A stretch of DNA of 64,000 nt, taken from assembly GCA_040830705.1 (NCBI GenBank), contig JBFOME010000011.1, positions 248,001 to 312,000 on the forward strand, read 5' to 3'. Positions 8,545 through 16,661 of the stretch are shown piece by piece (within the stretch, counting starts at the first letter, position 1; every line of letters starts with the position of its first letter). This DNA comes from Ruegeria_C sp040830705 (GTDB lineage Bacteria; Pseudomonadota; Alphaproteobacteria; Rhodobacterales; Rhodobacteraceae). Below the pieces are notes generated by a model. The model saw only the letters and a program-made list of their open reading frames with translations, did not search any database and was not told the origin of the DNA. The position numbers were made by a program, and so were the translations under genes.

Positions 8545-9507
8545 ATGCACGACATCGAAAGCGCCCTTGGCCAGCCACTGGTCGACTTGCGCCCTGACGA
8601 GTGGAAGGCACGCCTGCTTGCCCAAGCACGGGCCGAAGGAGAAGCCTATGAACTGGGTGATCGGCATCTCGCCACCTTCATCGACCGCAGCCCGACCCTG
8701 CTGGTGACGTTCGAGACAATGCAAGGCATCCGCGCCATGTCGGAGACGGGGCACCCAATCGGGTTCGAATTGGTGCGCAAGCGAAACTGGTCGCATCTAT
8801 GCATGATCTCGGATGGCGACACCTGGTTTCGCGACAGCAACGTCTATGCATTCTTTGATCGGGCGATCGACAACGGCGTGCTTGAAGGATTCGACAAGGT
8901 CGTTTTCTACGGCGCAGGGCCTTGCGGCTACGCAGCAGCCGCGTTTTCGGTAGCAGCGCCCGGCTCTACCGTGATCGCGGTTCAGCCGCAGGCCACGCTG
9001 GACCCGCGGATGACCGAATGGGATGACCGCTTTACCGAAATGCGCCGTGTTTCTTTCAGCGACCGGTTTGGCTATGCGCCCGACATGTTGGATGCGGCCA
9101 ATCGGGCCTTTGTCCTGTACGACCCCGGTCAGCAGCTCGACGCGATGCATGCCGCCCTTTTCGCGCGGCCCAATGTGACGCGGTTGAGAATGCGGCATAT
9201 GGGAACCGAATTGCAGACCCGTCTGATCGAGATGAACCTGCTTTTTCGTCTTCTCACCATGGCTGCGGACGGAACACTGACCGAGATGGAATTCTATCGC
9301 ATGTTCCGGGCCCGCCGCGCATCTCCGCATTACCTGCGGATGTTGCGAAACATTCTGGAACAACAGCAGCGCCCTTACCTTGAGGTCATGCTGTGCCGAA
9401 ACGCAGTCGCCCGCCTGCCGGTTCGCCGATTGCGTCGGCGGTTGGAACGGCTGGAGCACCTCGCCGCGGAAGGCGCATTCACCGCCCCGCCGGAAAGGTC
9501 GCCCTGA
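8545..9507 (+). CDS. Alpha/beta-hydrolase-like protein with atypical nucleophile elbow
   Basis: A 320-residue soluble protein starting at the ATG at 8545 (GAGGAT about 10 bases upstream). An in-frame start at 8494 would add an unconserved-looking tail. Near residues 120-150 the pattern 'VVFYGAGPCGYAAAAFS' followed by 'VIAVQPQATLDPRM' resembles alpha/beta hydrolases of the GxSxGG(Y)A type with a downstream PQ motif, but the usual nucleophile serine is absent. Homologues are, as I recall, often mislabelled phosphoadenosine phosphosulfate reductase; no PAPS reductase signature is visible. It is likely linked to the upstream glycosyltransferase. The function is unknown. Confidence 0.75.
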   Translation: MHDIESALGQPLVDLRPDEWKARLLAQARAEGEAYELGDRHLATFIDRSPTLLVTFETMQGIRAMSETGHPIGFELVRKRNWSHLCMISDGDTWFRDSNVYAFFDRAIDNGVLEGFDKVVFYGAGPCGYAAAAFSVAAPGSTVIAVQPQATLDPRMTEWDDRFTEMRRVSFSDRFGYAPDMLDAANRAFVLYDPGQQLDAMHAALFARPNVTRLRMRHMGTELQTRLIEMNLLFRLLTMAADGTLTEMEFYRMFRARRASPHYLRMLRNILEQQQRPYLEVMLCRNAVARLPVRRLRRRLERLEHLAAEGAFTAPPERSP

Positions 9508-9558
9508 TCGGCGTCACGAGGGCTTCCCCACCCCCGGCACCTGTGCTAGCCGAGGCGC

Positions 9559-10599
9559 ATGAGCCAAAGCCTTACGATCCGCCGCCCCGACGATTGGCAT
9601 CTGCATCTGCGCGACGGCGCGATGTTGCAAGCCGTGTTGCCCGAAACCGCCCGACATTTCGCCCGGGCCATCATCATGCCGAACCTCGTGCCGCCGGTGG
9701 TGACCGGTGCCCAGGCAGCAGCCTATCGCGACCGCATATTGGCCGCTTTGCCCGCCGACATGGCGTTCGAGCCGCTGATGACGCTTTATCTCACCGAGGA
9801 GACGGATCCCGACGATGTGGCCGCCGCCCATGCCAGCGGGCTGATTAAAGCAGTCAAACTCTACCCGGCGGGGGCCACCACCAACTCGGCCAGCGGCGTG
9901 CGCGACTTCGACAAGGTGCGCGGCGTGCTGGAACGGATGGGTGAGATCGGCCTGCCACTCTGCGTGCATGGTGAGGTCACCGATGCCGAGATCGATATTT
10001 TCGACCGCGAGGCCGTGTTCATCGACCGCGTCCTCGACCCGATCCGCCGCGCAACGCCGGGTCTTCGGGTTGTGATGGAGCATATCACCACCGCCAATGG
10101 CGTGGATTATGTCAAAGCCAATGACAGCGATCTGGGCGCAACGATCACCACCCATCACCTGATCATCAACCGCAACCACATTCTGGTGGGCGGGATCAAA
10201 CCGCACTACTACTGCTTGCCTGTCGCCAAACGCGAAGAGCACCGGCTGGCTTTGCGCGCGGCCGCCACCAGCGGCGATGCGCGGTTCTTTCTGGGCACCG
10301 ACAGCGCCCCACACACCGACCCGCTCAAGGAAAGCGCCTGCGGCTGCGCAGGCTGCTTCACCGCCACCAACACCATGTCGCTGCTGGCCCATGTCTTTGA
10401 GGAAGAAGGCGCGCTGGACAAGCTGGAAGGGTTCGCCTCGCGAAACGGCCCCGGCTTCTACGGCGTGCCGGTCAACGAGGACAGTCTGACCCTGACCAAG
10501 GGCGAGGCTGTCTCTTATCCCGACAAGATCGAGAGCGGCGACGGCCCGGTGACCGTGTTCGACCCCGGTTTCCCGGTGCACTGGAGTGTAAGTTCCTGA
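9559..10599 (+). CDS. pyrC: Dihydroorotase (class II, PyrC)
   Basis: A 346-residue enzyme of normal length for the E. coli-type homodimeric dihydroorotase, which cyclises N-carbamoyl-aspartate to dihydroorotate in pyrimidine synthesis. Visible zinc-site elements are the HxH motif in 'WHLHLRDG' (His14/His16), the probable carbamylated lysine in 'IKAVKLYPAGATTNS' (Lys100), 'CVHGEV', 'EHITTA' and the aspartate in 'FFLGTDSAPH'. A GAGG sits just before the ATG. It is followed by pyrE after 124 bases that contain a large inverted repeat. Confidence 0.97.
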   Translation: MSQSLTIRRPDDWHLHLRDGAMLQAVLPETARHFARAIIMPNLVPPVVTGAQAAAYRDRILAALPADMAFEPLMTLYLTEETDPDDVAAAHASGLIKAVKLYPAGATTNSASGVRDFDKVRGVLERMGEIGLPLCVHGEVTDAEIDIFDREAVFIDRVLDPIRRATPGLRVVMEHITTANGVDYVKANDSDLGATITTHHLIINRNHILVGGIKPHYYCLPVAKREEHRLALRAAATSGDARFFLGTDSAPHTDPLKESACGCAGCFTATNTMSLLAHVFEEEGALDKLEGFASRNGPGFYGVPVNEDSLTLTKGEAVSYPDKIESGDGPVTVFDPGFPVHWSVSS

Positions 10600-10698
10600 C
10601 TTCTTCTCGTTTCCAAATACGGATGGCGGCACGCCAGACGCCTGTCGGAGCTCCTGAATTTTCATGCCTCCGGCGGCCGTATTTTCACCGAGAAGAAG
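10600..10698. repeat. REP-like imperfect inverted repeat between pyrC and pyrE
   Basis: Outer arms CTTCTTCTCG (10600-10609) and CGAGAAGAAG (10689-10698) are perfect reverse complements. Just inside them AAATACGG (10615-10622) and CCGTATTT (10677-10684) also pair, leaving a ~54-base centre that includes 'GCCTCCGGCGG'. The 'GCCTCCGGCGG ... GTATTT ... AGAAGAAG' layout resembles an intergenic palindrome that I recall as common in roseobacter genomes. It may also act as a terminator or processing site between the two pyrimidine genes. Confidence 0.6.
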
Positions 10699-10723
10699 AG
10701 ACCCATTATCAAGGATAAATCCG

Positions 10724-11404
10724 ATGATCCCCAGTTCCTACCCCGATGCTACTGAAATCGCCCGCCTCACTGCACGCATGTTGCTGGAGATCAAGGCAGT
10801 GCATTTTAATGCGCGCGAGCCGTTCACGCTGGCTTCCGGCCTGCCAAGCCCGACCTATATCGACTGCCGCAAGCTGATCTCCTACCCCCGCATCCGCTCG
10901 ACCCTGATGGACTTCCTGACCGTCACCGTGATGCGCAATGCAGGCTTTGAGACGTTTGACAACGTCGCAGGCGGCGAGACCGCCGGCATCCCCTTCGCCG
11001 CACTGGTGGCCGAGCGTATGGCGCTGCCGATGACCTATGTGAGGAAGAAACCCAAGGGCTACGGCCGCAACGCGCGCATCGAAGGGGCCATGCGCGAAGG
11101 TGAGCGTGTATTGCTGGTCGAGGACCTGACCACCGATGGCGGATCGAAGCTGAGCTTTGTCGATGCGATCCGAGAAACCGGAGCCAGTTGCGGGCACACG
11201 GCAGTGATCTTCTATTACGGAATCTTCCCGGAAACCGAAAAGACGCTGGGTGATCACGGGGTTGCGCTGCATCATTTGTGCACCTGGTGGGATGTGCTGG
11301 CCGAAGCCAAGGCCCAAGGCACTTTTGACGCCGAAACGCTGGACGGCGTTAAAGCCTTCCTCAACGACCCGCGCGGCTGGCAAGAGGCCCACAAAAAAGA
11401 CTGA
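10724..11404 (+). CDS. pyrE: Orotate phosphoribosyltransferase
   Basis: A 226-residue enzyme that joins orotate and PRPP to make OMP, two steps after PyrC. It has 'FTLASGLPSPTYIDCR' near residues 27-42, 'VRKKPKGYGRNARIEG' with the lysine-rich flexible loop region, and the PRPP-binding motif 'VLLVEDLTTDGGSK' near residues 128-141. The ATG at 10724 has AAGGA 8 bases upstream. An upstream in-frame start at 10664 would run through the inverted repeat and is rejected. Confidence 0.97.
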   Translation: MIPSSYPDATEIARLTARMLLEIKAVHFNAREPFTLASGLPSPTYIDCRKLISYPRIRSTLMDFLTVTVMRNAGFETFDNVAGGETAGIPFAALVAERMALPMTYVRKKPKGYGRNARIEGAMREGERVLLVEDLTTDGGSKLSFVDAIRETGASCGHTAVIFYYGIFPETEKTLGDHGVALHHLCTWWDVLAEAKAQGTFDAETLDGVKAFLNDPRGWQEAHKKD

Positions 11405-11465
11405 GACTTCCCTGTGAGCGCTTTGGGGACAATCCGGTTTCGAATCGAATCCGAACCACGACATA

Positions 11466-11495
11466 TTGCGGCCTTTCTTTGAAGCGCCGCATAAT
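11466..11495 (+). promoter_or_regulatory. Candidate promoter for dnaB
   Basis: TTGCGG (11466-11471) and CATAAT (11490-11495) are separated by 18 bases upstream of dnaB. Both hexamers are imperfect. This is a pattern-based guess only. Confidence 0.25.
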
Positions 11496-11533
11496 GTATG
11501 GTTGACCACCTGAGAGCAGGCCATAGAGCAAAG

Positions 11534-11576
11534 TTATCCAGACTGCGCGGCGCAGGTTGTCCAACGGATATCCACA
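11534..11576 (+). promoter_or_regulatory. Two near-consensus DnaA boxes upstream of dnaB
   Basis: TTATCCAGA (11534-11542) and ATATCCACA (11568-11576) each differ by one base from TTATCCACA. They lie 70-110 bases before the dnaB start in the untranslated leader, so DnaA control of dnaB is possible. Confidence 0.35.
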
Positions 11577-11643
11577 AGGATTTCCAGATGGCCCCGCTCC
11601 CTTGCAGCGGGTTAGAAGTGCCGCTCATACAGGGACAAAAACA

Positions 11644-13134
11644 ATGAACGAAATAAGCAGTATCGATCAGGCGCAGATTCAGATCCAGAATGCGGAAACC
11701 ATGCCGCATTCCGTCGAAGCCGAGCAGCAGCTTCTGGGCGCGATCCTGACCAATAACGACCTCTATGACCGGGTCGCGGCCATCATCGGGCCCGAGCATT
11801 TCTATGACCCTGTCCATGCTCGCATCTTCGAGGTTGCAGCTGCCCGCATCGCCAAGAACGCGCTGGCCTCGCCGGTGACGCTGAAATCCTTCATGGCCGA
11901 TGACGAGGGCCTGAAAGAGTTGGGCGGCGCCACCTATCTGATCAACCTCGCTGGTGCCTCGATCAGCGCATTTGCGGTGCATGACTATGCCCAGATGATC
12001 TATGATCTGGCGATCCGGCGCGAGTTGATCGGGCTGGGGCGTGAGATTTCGGACAAGGCGGCGCGGGTCGATGTGGCCAGCGAGCCCAAGGAGCAGATCG
12101 TCGAGGCCGAACAGAAACTCTATCAGCTATCCGAGCAGGGCCAGACCGAACAGGGGTTCAAATCCTTTCTCAAGGCCGTCACCGAAGCCGTGAACGTCAC
12201 CAATGAAGCCTATCAGCGTGGCGGCGGTATGGCGGGCCTCTCAACCGGTCTGGCCGACTTGGACAAGCAATTGGGCGGGTTGCACCCGTCGGACCTGATT
12301 ATTCTGGCTGGACGCCCCTCGATGGGGAAAACCTCGCTGGCGACCAACGTGGCCTTCAACGTGGCCAAGGCCTACAAGCGCGGTCAAAAGCCCGATGGCA
12401 CCGAAGGCGCGGTCGATGGCGGCGTGGTTGGGTTTTTCTCGCTGGAGATGAGCGCTGAACAGTTGGCGGGACGGATTCTGGCGGAAGCTTCGGAAATCTC
12501 GTCGCACAAGATCCGGCAGGGCGACATGACGGAATCCGAATTCCGCCGTTTCGTGAATGCCGCCAAAGACCTTGAGGCCTGCCCGCTTTTCATCGACGAC
12601 ACCCCCGCCCTGCCGATCGCGCAGCTTGCGGCACGCGCCCGGCGGCTGAAGCGGACCCATGGACTTGACCTGCTGGTGATCGACTACCTGCAGCTCTGCC
12701 GGGGTATGGCCGACAACCGTGTGAATGAGATCGCCGAAATTTCCATGGGAATGAAGGCCATCGCCAAAGAACTGCAAATCCCGGTGGTGGCTCTGTCGCA
12801 GCTCTCCCGTCAGGTCGAAAACCGCGACGACAAGCGCCCGCAACTCAGCGACCTGCGGGAATCCGGCTCGATTGAACAGGATGCTGACGTGGTGATGTTT
12901 GTGTTCCGCGAGGAATATTACAAGGAACGCGAAAAGCCCGGCGATCATGAACTCGACAAGATGGAAGAGTGGAAGACCGCGATGGAGCACCTTCATGGCA
13001 AGGCCGAGGTGATCGTGGGCAAACAGCGCCATGGCCCCATCGGCACGGTCGAGCTATCCTTCGAGGCGCAGTTCACCCGCTTCGGCAATCTGGTCAAACC
13101 CTGGCAACAGGGGATCGAAGACATTGGCCATTGA
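11644..13134 (+). CDS. dnaB: Replicative DNA helicase DnaB
   Basis: A 496-residue replicative helicase that unwinds DNA at the fork. The N-terminal domain ('MPHSVEAEQQLLGAILTN', residues ~20-37) is followed by the RecA-like core with Walker A 'GRPSMGKTS' (~residues 222-230), Walker B 'LDLLVIDYLQL', and 'ALSQLSRQVENRDDKRPQLSDLRESGSIEQDAD', the classical DnaB C-terminal signature. The ATG at 11644 follows an AGGGAC site. An upstream in-frame start at 11557 would add an unrelated 29-residue tail overlapping a DnaA-box-like sequence. The fosA-like gene starts within its stop codon (TGATG). Confidence 0.97.
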   Translation: MNEISSIDQAQIQIQNAETMPHSVEAEQQLLGAILTNNDLYDRVAAIIGPEHFYDPVHARIFEVAAARIAKNALASPVTLKSFMADDEGLKELGGATYLINLAGASISAFAVHDYAQMIYDLAIRRELIGLGREISDKAARVDVASEPKEQIVEAEQKLYQLSEQGQTEQGFKSFLKAVTEAVNVTNEAYQRGGGMAGLSTGLADLDKQLGGLHPSDLIILAGRPSMGKTSLATNVAFNVAKAYKRGQKPDGTEGAVDGGVVGFFSLEMSAEQLAGRILAEASEISSHKIRQGDMTESEFRRFVNAAKDLEACPLFIDDTPALPIAQLAARARRLKRTHGLDLLVIDYLQLCRGMADNRVNEIAEISMGMKAIAKELQIPVVALSQLSRQVENRDDKRPQLSDLRESGSIEQDADVVMFVFREEYYKEREKPGDHELDKMEEWKTAMEHLHGKAEVIVGKQRHGPIGTVELSFEAQFTRFGNLVKPWQQGIEDIGH

Positions 13135-13550
13135 TGCCCGGCATTCGCGGCGTCAATCATGTGACATTGATCTGCGCTGATCTCGATCGCTCTTTCAGTT
13201 ATTACCAAGACATTCTGGGGGCGGTGCCGCGCGCCCGTTGGGCCACCGGGGCGTATCTGGAATTGGGCGCGTTGTGGCTGTGTCTTGAACAGGGCACGCC
13301 GGAGAGCCGCGCAGATCACACGCATCTCGCGCTGGATTGCGATGCGTCCTGCTACGACACGCTGGCGGCGCGCATCATGCAGGCGAGCAGGCTCTGGAAA
13401 GAGAACCGGTCCGAGGGTGCGTCGCTTTACTTCCTTGATCCCGACGGTCACCGGCTTGAACTGCATGTCGGTGACCTGCACAGCCGGCTGGCTGCCTATG
13501 AGGGCCGCGACGATGTCGAGATTTTTCCACCGCCTGTTTCCGGACCGTAA
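13134..13550 (+). CDS. FosA-like glyoxalase-fold glutathione transferase
   Basis: A 138-residue VOC-superfamily protein that aligns closely by eye with FosA fosfomycin:glutathione transferases. It has 'NHVTLICADLDRSFSYY', 'ARWATGAYLELGALWLCL', 'DHTHLALD', 'WKENRSEGASLYFLDPDGH' and 'LELHVGDLHSRLAAYEG'. The metal ligands (two histidines and the glutamate of 'HRLELH') and the substrate-contact Lys, Ser, Ser, Tyr and Arg of FosA all appear to be kept. Known FosA enzymes open the fosfomycin epoxide with glutathione. The gene starts inside the dnaB stop codon (TGATG), so it is translationally coupled to the helicase gene. Confidence 0.85.
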   Translation: MPGIRGVNHVTLICADLDRSFSYYQDILGAVPRARWATGAYLELGALWLCLEQGTPESRADHTHLALDCDASCYDTLAARIMQASRLWKENRSEGASLYFLDPDGHRLELHVGDLHSRLAAYEGRDDVEIFPPPVSGP

Positions 13551-13635
13551 ACGGCAAGCTAGACTTTGCCGCCGTCTCTGCGTAAACCCGCCCGACTGCG
13601 GGGATTTCTGACTTGACCTGCCCTGCCTCCATGTC

Positions 13636-14682
13636 ATGAACAGGCCCATGAGCACATCACATCTGACAATCGACCTGACCGCGCTCGCCGACAACTGGAA
13701 GGCTCTCGACGCCCGGAACACCAGCGAGACTGGCGCCGTGGTCAAGGCCAACGGCTATGGGCTGGGCGCTGGCGAAGTGGCACACGCATTGGCGCAGGCT
13801 GGCGCACGAAAGTTCTTCGTTGCCGCCGCCGAAGAAGGTGTCGCCGTGCGCAAAGCTGTCGGCGACGGACCTGTCATTTCAGTCTTTTCCGGCCACATGC
13901 CGGGTGATGCCGCCCTGTTGCGCGACCACAAGCTGGTGCCAATGATCAACTCGGTAGAACAGATGCTGCGCCATGCCAGGGAGCTGGGCGGCCACCCCAT
14001 TGGCATACAGCTAGATACCGGGATGAACCGGCTGGGAATCGAGCCGCATGAATGGGCGGCGCTCAAGGATGTGGCCCTGCGTCAGCACCCGACATTGATC
14101 ATGTCGCACTTGGCCTGCGCGGATGAACCACGCCATGACATGAATGCCAAACAGCTGCGGGTTTTCAAAGAGATAACGGCTGATCTTCAAGAGCCGAAAT
14201 CCCTGGCTGCCACAGGCGGATTGCTGCTGGGGCCAGACTATCACTTCGACCTTTGCCGCCCCGGTGTTGGGCTTTATGGCGGCGAGCCGTTTGATGAGGC
14301 CAAGGCAGTTGTCACCCTCGATCTGCCGGTCATTCAGGTGCGCACCGTCGAAGAAGGCGAGACCGTGGGATATGGCAACGCCTGGGTGGCACCGCGCAAG
14401 TCGCGCATCGCCACCGTCGCGGCGGGCTATGCGGACGGGCTGCACCGGGCGCTCGGGTCCGGTATCGACCTGTTCCATGGCACCCAGACCTGCCCCGTTG
14501 TTGGCCGCGTTTCGATGGACTTGATCACAGTCGATGTCACCGACCTTCAGAAGGCACCCGAAAGCCTGCAAATCCTGAACCGGATGCAGACCGTCGACGA
14601 CCTGGCCGAAGCGGCCGGAACAATCGGCTATGAAATCCTGACATCAATGGGCGGACGCTACCGTCGGAGCTACGTGGTATGA
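13636..14682 (+). CDS. alr: Alanine racemase
   Basis: A 348-residue PLP enzyme converting L-alanine to D-alanine for peptidoglycan. The PLP lysine lies in 'AVVKANGYGLGA' (~Lys37). The substrate-binding region 'IGIQLDTGMNRLGI' and 'SRIATVAAGYADGL' precede the second catalytic region 'GRVSMDLITVDVTD'. The start could be 13636 or the ATG four codons later at 13648, where AGG lies 5 bases upstream. The gene overlaps mlaE by ATGA and probably leads an envelope-biogenesis operon with the ABC transporter genes. Confidence 0.95.
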   Translation: MNRPMSTSHLTIDLTALADNWKALDARNTSETGAVVKANGYGLGAGEVAHALAQAGARKFFVAAAEEGVAVRKAVGDGPVISVFSGHMPGDAALLRDHKLVPMINSVEQMLRHARELGGHPIGIQLDTGMNRLGIEPHEWAALKDVALRQHPTLIMSHLACADEPRHDMNAKQLRVFKEITADLQEPKSLAATGGLLLGPDYHFDLCRPGVGLYGGEPFDEAKAVVTLDLPVIQVRTVEEGETVGYGNAWVAPRKSRIATVAAGYADGLHRALGSGIDLFHGTQTCPVVGRVSMDLITVDVTDLQKAPESLQILNRMQTVDDLAEAAGTIGYEILTSMGGRYRRSYVV

Positions 14683-15461
14683 ATCCTCTTGCGATTCTGG
14701 GCTGGCTTGGACGCGCCACGCTGAACCTGCTGGGCATGTTTGGCAGTGTTTCGCTGTTTGCGGCACGAGCGATCAGCCATATTTTCCGCCCGCCCTACTA
14801 TCCGCGCGAACTGGCGATGTCGCTTCTGAATATCGGTTGGCTGTCGCTGCCGGTGGTCGGCCTGACCGCGATCTTTACCGGCGGCGCGCTGGCGTTGCAG
14901 ATCTATGCAGGTGGTGCGCGCTTCAATGCAGAGGCGGTGGTGCCGCAGATCGTTGCCATCGGCATGGTGCGCGAGCTTGGGCCGGTTCTGGTCGGTCTCA
15001 TGATCGCCGCCCGCGTCACCTCGTCCATCGCGGCCGAGATCGCGACGATGAAGGTGACCGAACAGATCGATGCTCTGGTGACGCTTTCGACCAATCCGAT
15101 GAAGTACCTTGTCGCGCCGCGAGTGCTGGCGGCGCTGATCACCGTACCGGTTCTGGTGGGCATCGGCGACATCATCGGTATCGCGGGCGGCTACACCGTG
15201 GCGGTGCAAAACCTGGGCTTCAACCCCGCCGCCTATCTCCGCAATACCGTTGACTTTTTAGAGATGCGCGACATCGTCTCGTCCCTCGTCAAAGGCGCGG
15301 CCTTTGGCGGCATCGCGGCGGTGATGGGCTGCTATTACGGCATGAATTCGGGCCGCGGCGCGCAGGGCGTGGGCCGGGCCACCAAAAGCTCGGTCGAGTC
15401 TGCGGCGATCCTGATCCTGGCAGCCAACTTTGTTCTCACGGGGGTGTTCTTCTCGCTATGA
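14679..15461 (+). CDS. mlaE: MlaE-family lipid ABC transporter permease
   Basis: A 260-residue inner-membrane permease of the MlaE/YrbE family. It has the family core 'VPQIVAIGMVRELGPVLVGLMIAARVTSSIAAEIATMKVTEQIDAL' across residues ~88-134 and about five hydrophobic segments. Known members form the membrane part of MCE phospholipid transporters that move lipid between the inner and outer membranes. It overlaps both alr and mlaF by four bases (ATGA). No MCE-domain (MlaD) gene follows, so its periplasmic partner must be elsewhere or be different. Confidence 0.93.
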   Translation: MNPLAILGWLGRATLNLLGMFGSVSLFAARAISHIFRPPYYPRELAMSLLNIGWLSLPVVGLTAIFTGGALALQIYAGGARFNAEAVVPQIVAIGMVRELGPVLVGLMIAARVTSSIAAEIATMKVTEQIDALVTLSTNPMKYLVAPRVLAALITVPVLVGIGDIIGIAGGYTVAVQNLGFNPAAYLRNTVDFLEMRDIVSSLVKGAAFGGIAAVMGCYYGMNSGRGAQGVGRATKSSVESAAILILAANFVLTGVFFSL

Positions 15462-16204
15462 TCCTGATGGAGAACGTTCAGAAGTCATTTGATGACAACC
15501 ACGTGCTGCGCGGCATGAACCTTGAGATTCCCAAGGGCACCTCGATGGTGATTATCGGCGGGTCGGGCACCGGCAAGTCGGTGGGGCTGAAATGCATCCT
15601 CGGCCTGATCAAGCTCGATGCGGGCCGCATCATGGTCGATGGCAAGGATGCCGCGACCGGCGACCGCGACAAGTTTCTGGCCCGCTTTGGCATGCTGTTT
15701 CAGGGCGGCGCGCTGTTTGACTCGCTGCCCGTCTGGCAAAACGTGGCCTTCCGCCTGCTGCGCGGCTCGCTGAAACGGCCCGTCGAGGAAGCCCGCGAGA
15801 TCGCCATCGAGAAACTGCGGCGCGTGGGTCTGAAATCCAACGTGGCCGACCGCTTCCCGGCGGAACTCTCGGGCGGGATGCAGAAACGCGTCGGCCTTGC
15901 CCGCGCCATCGCCGCAGAGCCCGAGATCATCTTTTTCGACGAGCCCACCACCGGCCTCGACCCGATCATGTCCGGGGTCATCAACGACCTGATCCGCGAA
16001 ATCGTGGTCGAGATGGGGGCAACGGCCATGACCATCACCCACGACATGTCCTCCGTCCGCGCCATCGCCGACAACGTGGCCATGCTGCATGATGGGGTGA
16101 TCCAGTGGACCGGGCCGGTGAGCCAGATGGACAACTCGGGTGATCCTTATCTGGAACAGTTCATCACCGGCAGCGCAGAGGGGCCGATTGAGGCGGTGCG
16201 GTGA
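15458..16204 (+). CDS. mlaF: MlaF-family ABC transporter ATP-binding protein
   Basis: A 248-residue ATPase for the MlaE permease. It has Walker A 'GGSGTGKSVGLK' (~residues 33-44), Q-loop 'MLFQGGALFDSLPVWQNVAF' (typical of the MlaF group), signature 'LSGGMQKRVGLARAI', Walker B 'IIFFDEPTTGLDP' and the H-loop 'TITHDMSS'. It powers inter-membrane lipid movement. It overlaps mlaE by ATGA and the next gene starts with GTG over its stop codon. Confidence 0.95.
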   Translation: MILMENVQKSFDDNHVLRGMNLEIPKGTSMVIIGGSGTGKSVGLKCILGLIKLDAGRIMVDGKDAATGDRDKFLARFGMLFQGGALFDSLPVWQNVAFRLLRGSLKRPVEEAREIAIEKLRRVGLKSNVADRFPAELSGGMQKRVGLARAIAAEPEIIFFDEPTTGLDPIMSGVINDLIREIVVEMGATAMTITHDMSSVRAIADNVAMLHDGVIQWTGPVSQMDNSGDPYLEQFITGSAEGPIEAVR

Positions 16205-16656
16205 GTATCGAGACGCCGCTCACCTTCTTGGAGATTTCCGAGTACATCAAAGCGTTTGGAATCGGATACTTGTCCGGGGTTGGTTATCTGTTCTCAGACC
16301 TCTTCCGGGTCTACAGTTCACCAAAGGCCACAAACAACCGATTTGCGAAAGTTGTCACTGAGACTGATCGAAGAAGCTTCGGATGGGGTGCCGAAGACTA
16401 TCGCACCTCTGATGATGCAAATCCAGGCACCAAAAGCAGAGTGCGTGGTGCACTGCTCCTTATGACGATTCTGGGCGGAGTCATTGTGTTGAATGCGCTC
16501 AACAGTCCGACAGCGGCTTTAGCGCTTGGGCTGCTCTGTTTAGCAGCTGGATTGAGCACTCGCAGAAAACTGCAGCGTAGAAAGGGTGTGTCCCTGTTGG
16601 AGTTTGACGGCACGACACTGGCATTTGATTTGCTCTTCATTGTGATGATGACCTGA
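16201..16656 (+). CDS. Membrane protein of unknown function between mlaF and pqiA
   Basis: A 151-residue protein with a GTG start overlapping the mlaF stop (GTGA). The N-terminus ('YIKAFGIGYLSGVGYLFSDLF') is amphipathic or membrane-associated. Two or three hydrophobic segments follow ('GALLLMTILGGVIVL', 'AALALGLLCLAAGL', 'LAFDLLFIVMM'). Base composition is visibly closer to 50% GC than the neighbours, and codon use is less biased. I know no family. Position suggests a link with lipid transport, but the different composition suggests later insertion into the operon. Confidence 0.65.
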   Translation: MSIETPLTFLEISEYIKAFGIGYLSGVGYLFSDLFRVYSSPKATNNRFAKVVTETDRRSFGWGAEDYRTSDDANPGTKSRVRGALLLMTILGGVIVLNALNSPTAALALGLLCLAAGLSTRRKLQRRKGVSLLEFDGTTLAFDLLFIVMMT

Positions 16657-16661
16657 CACAG

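Noticed and set aside
9514..10665. A 383-residue minus-strand open frame opposite pyrC
   Set aside because: Antisense of a conserved enzyme; no family features.
13552..13571. Hairpin CGGCAA/TTGCCG after the FosA-like gene as a terminator
   Set aside because: Six-base stem and no T-run.
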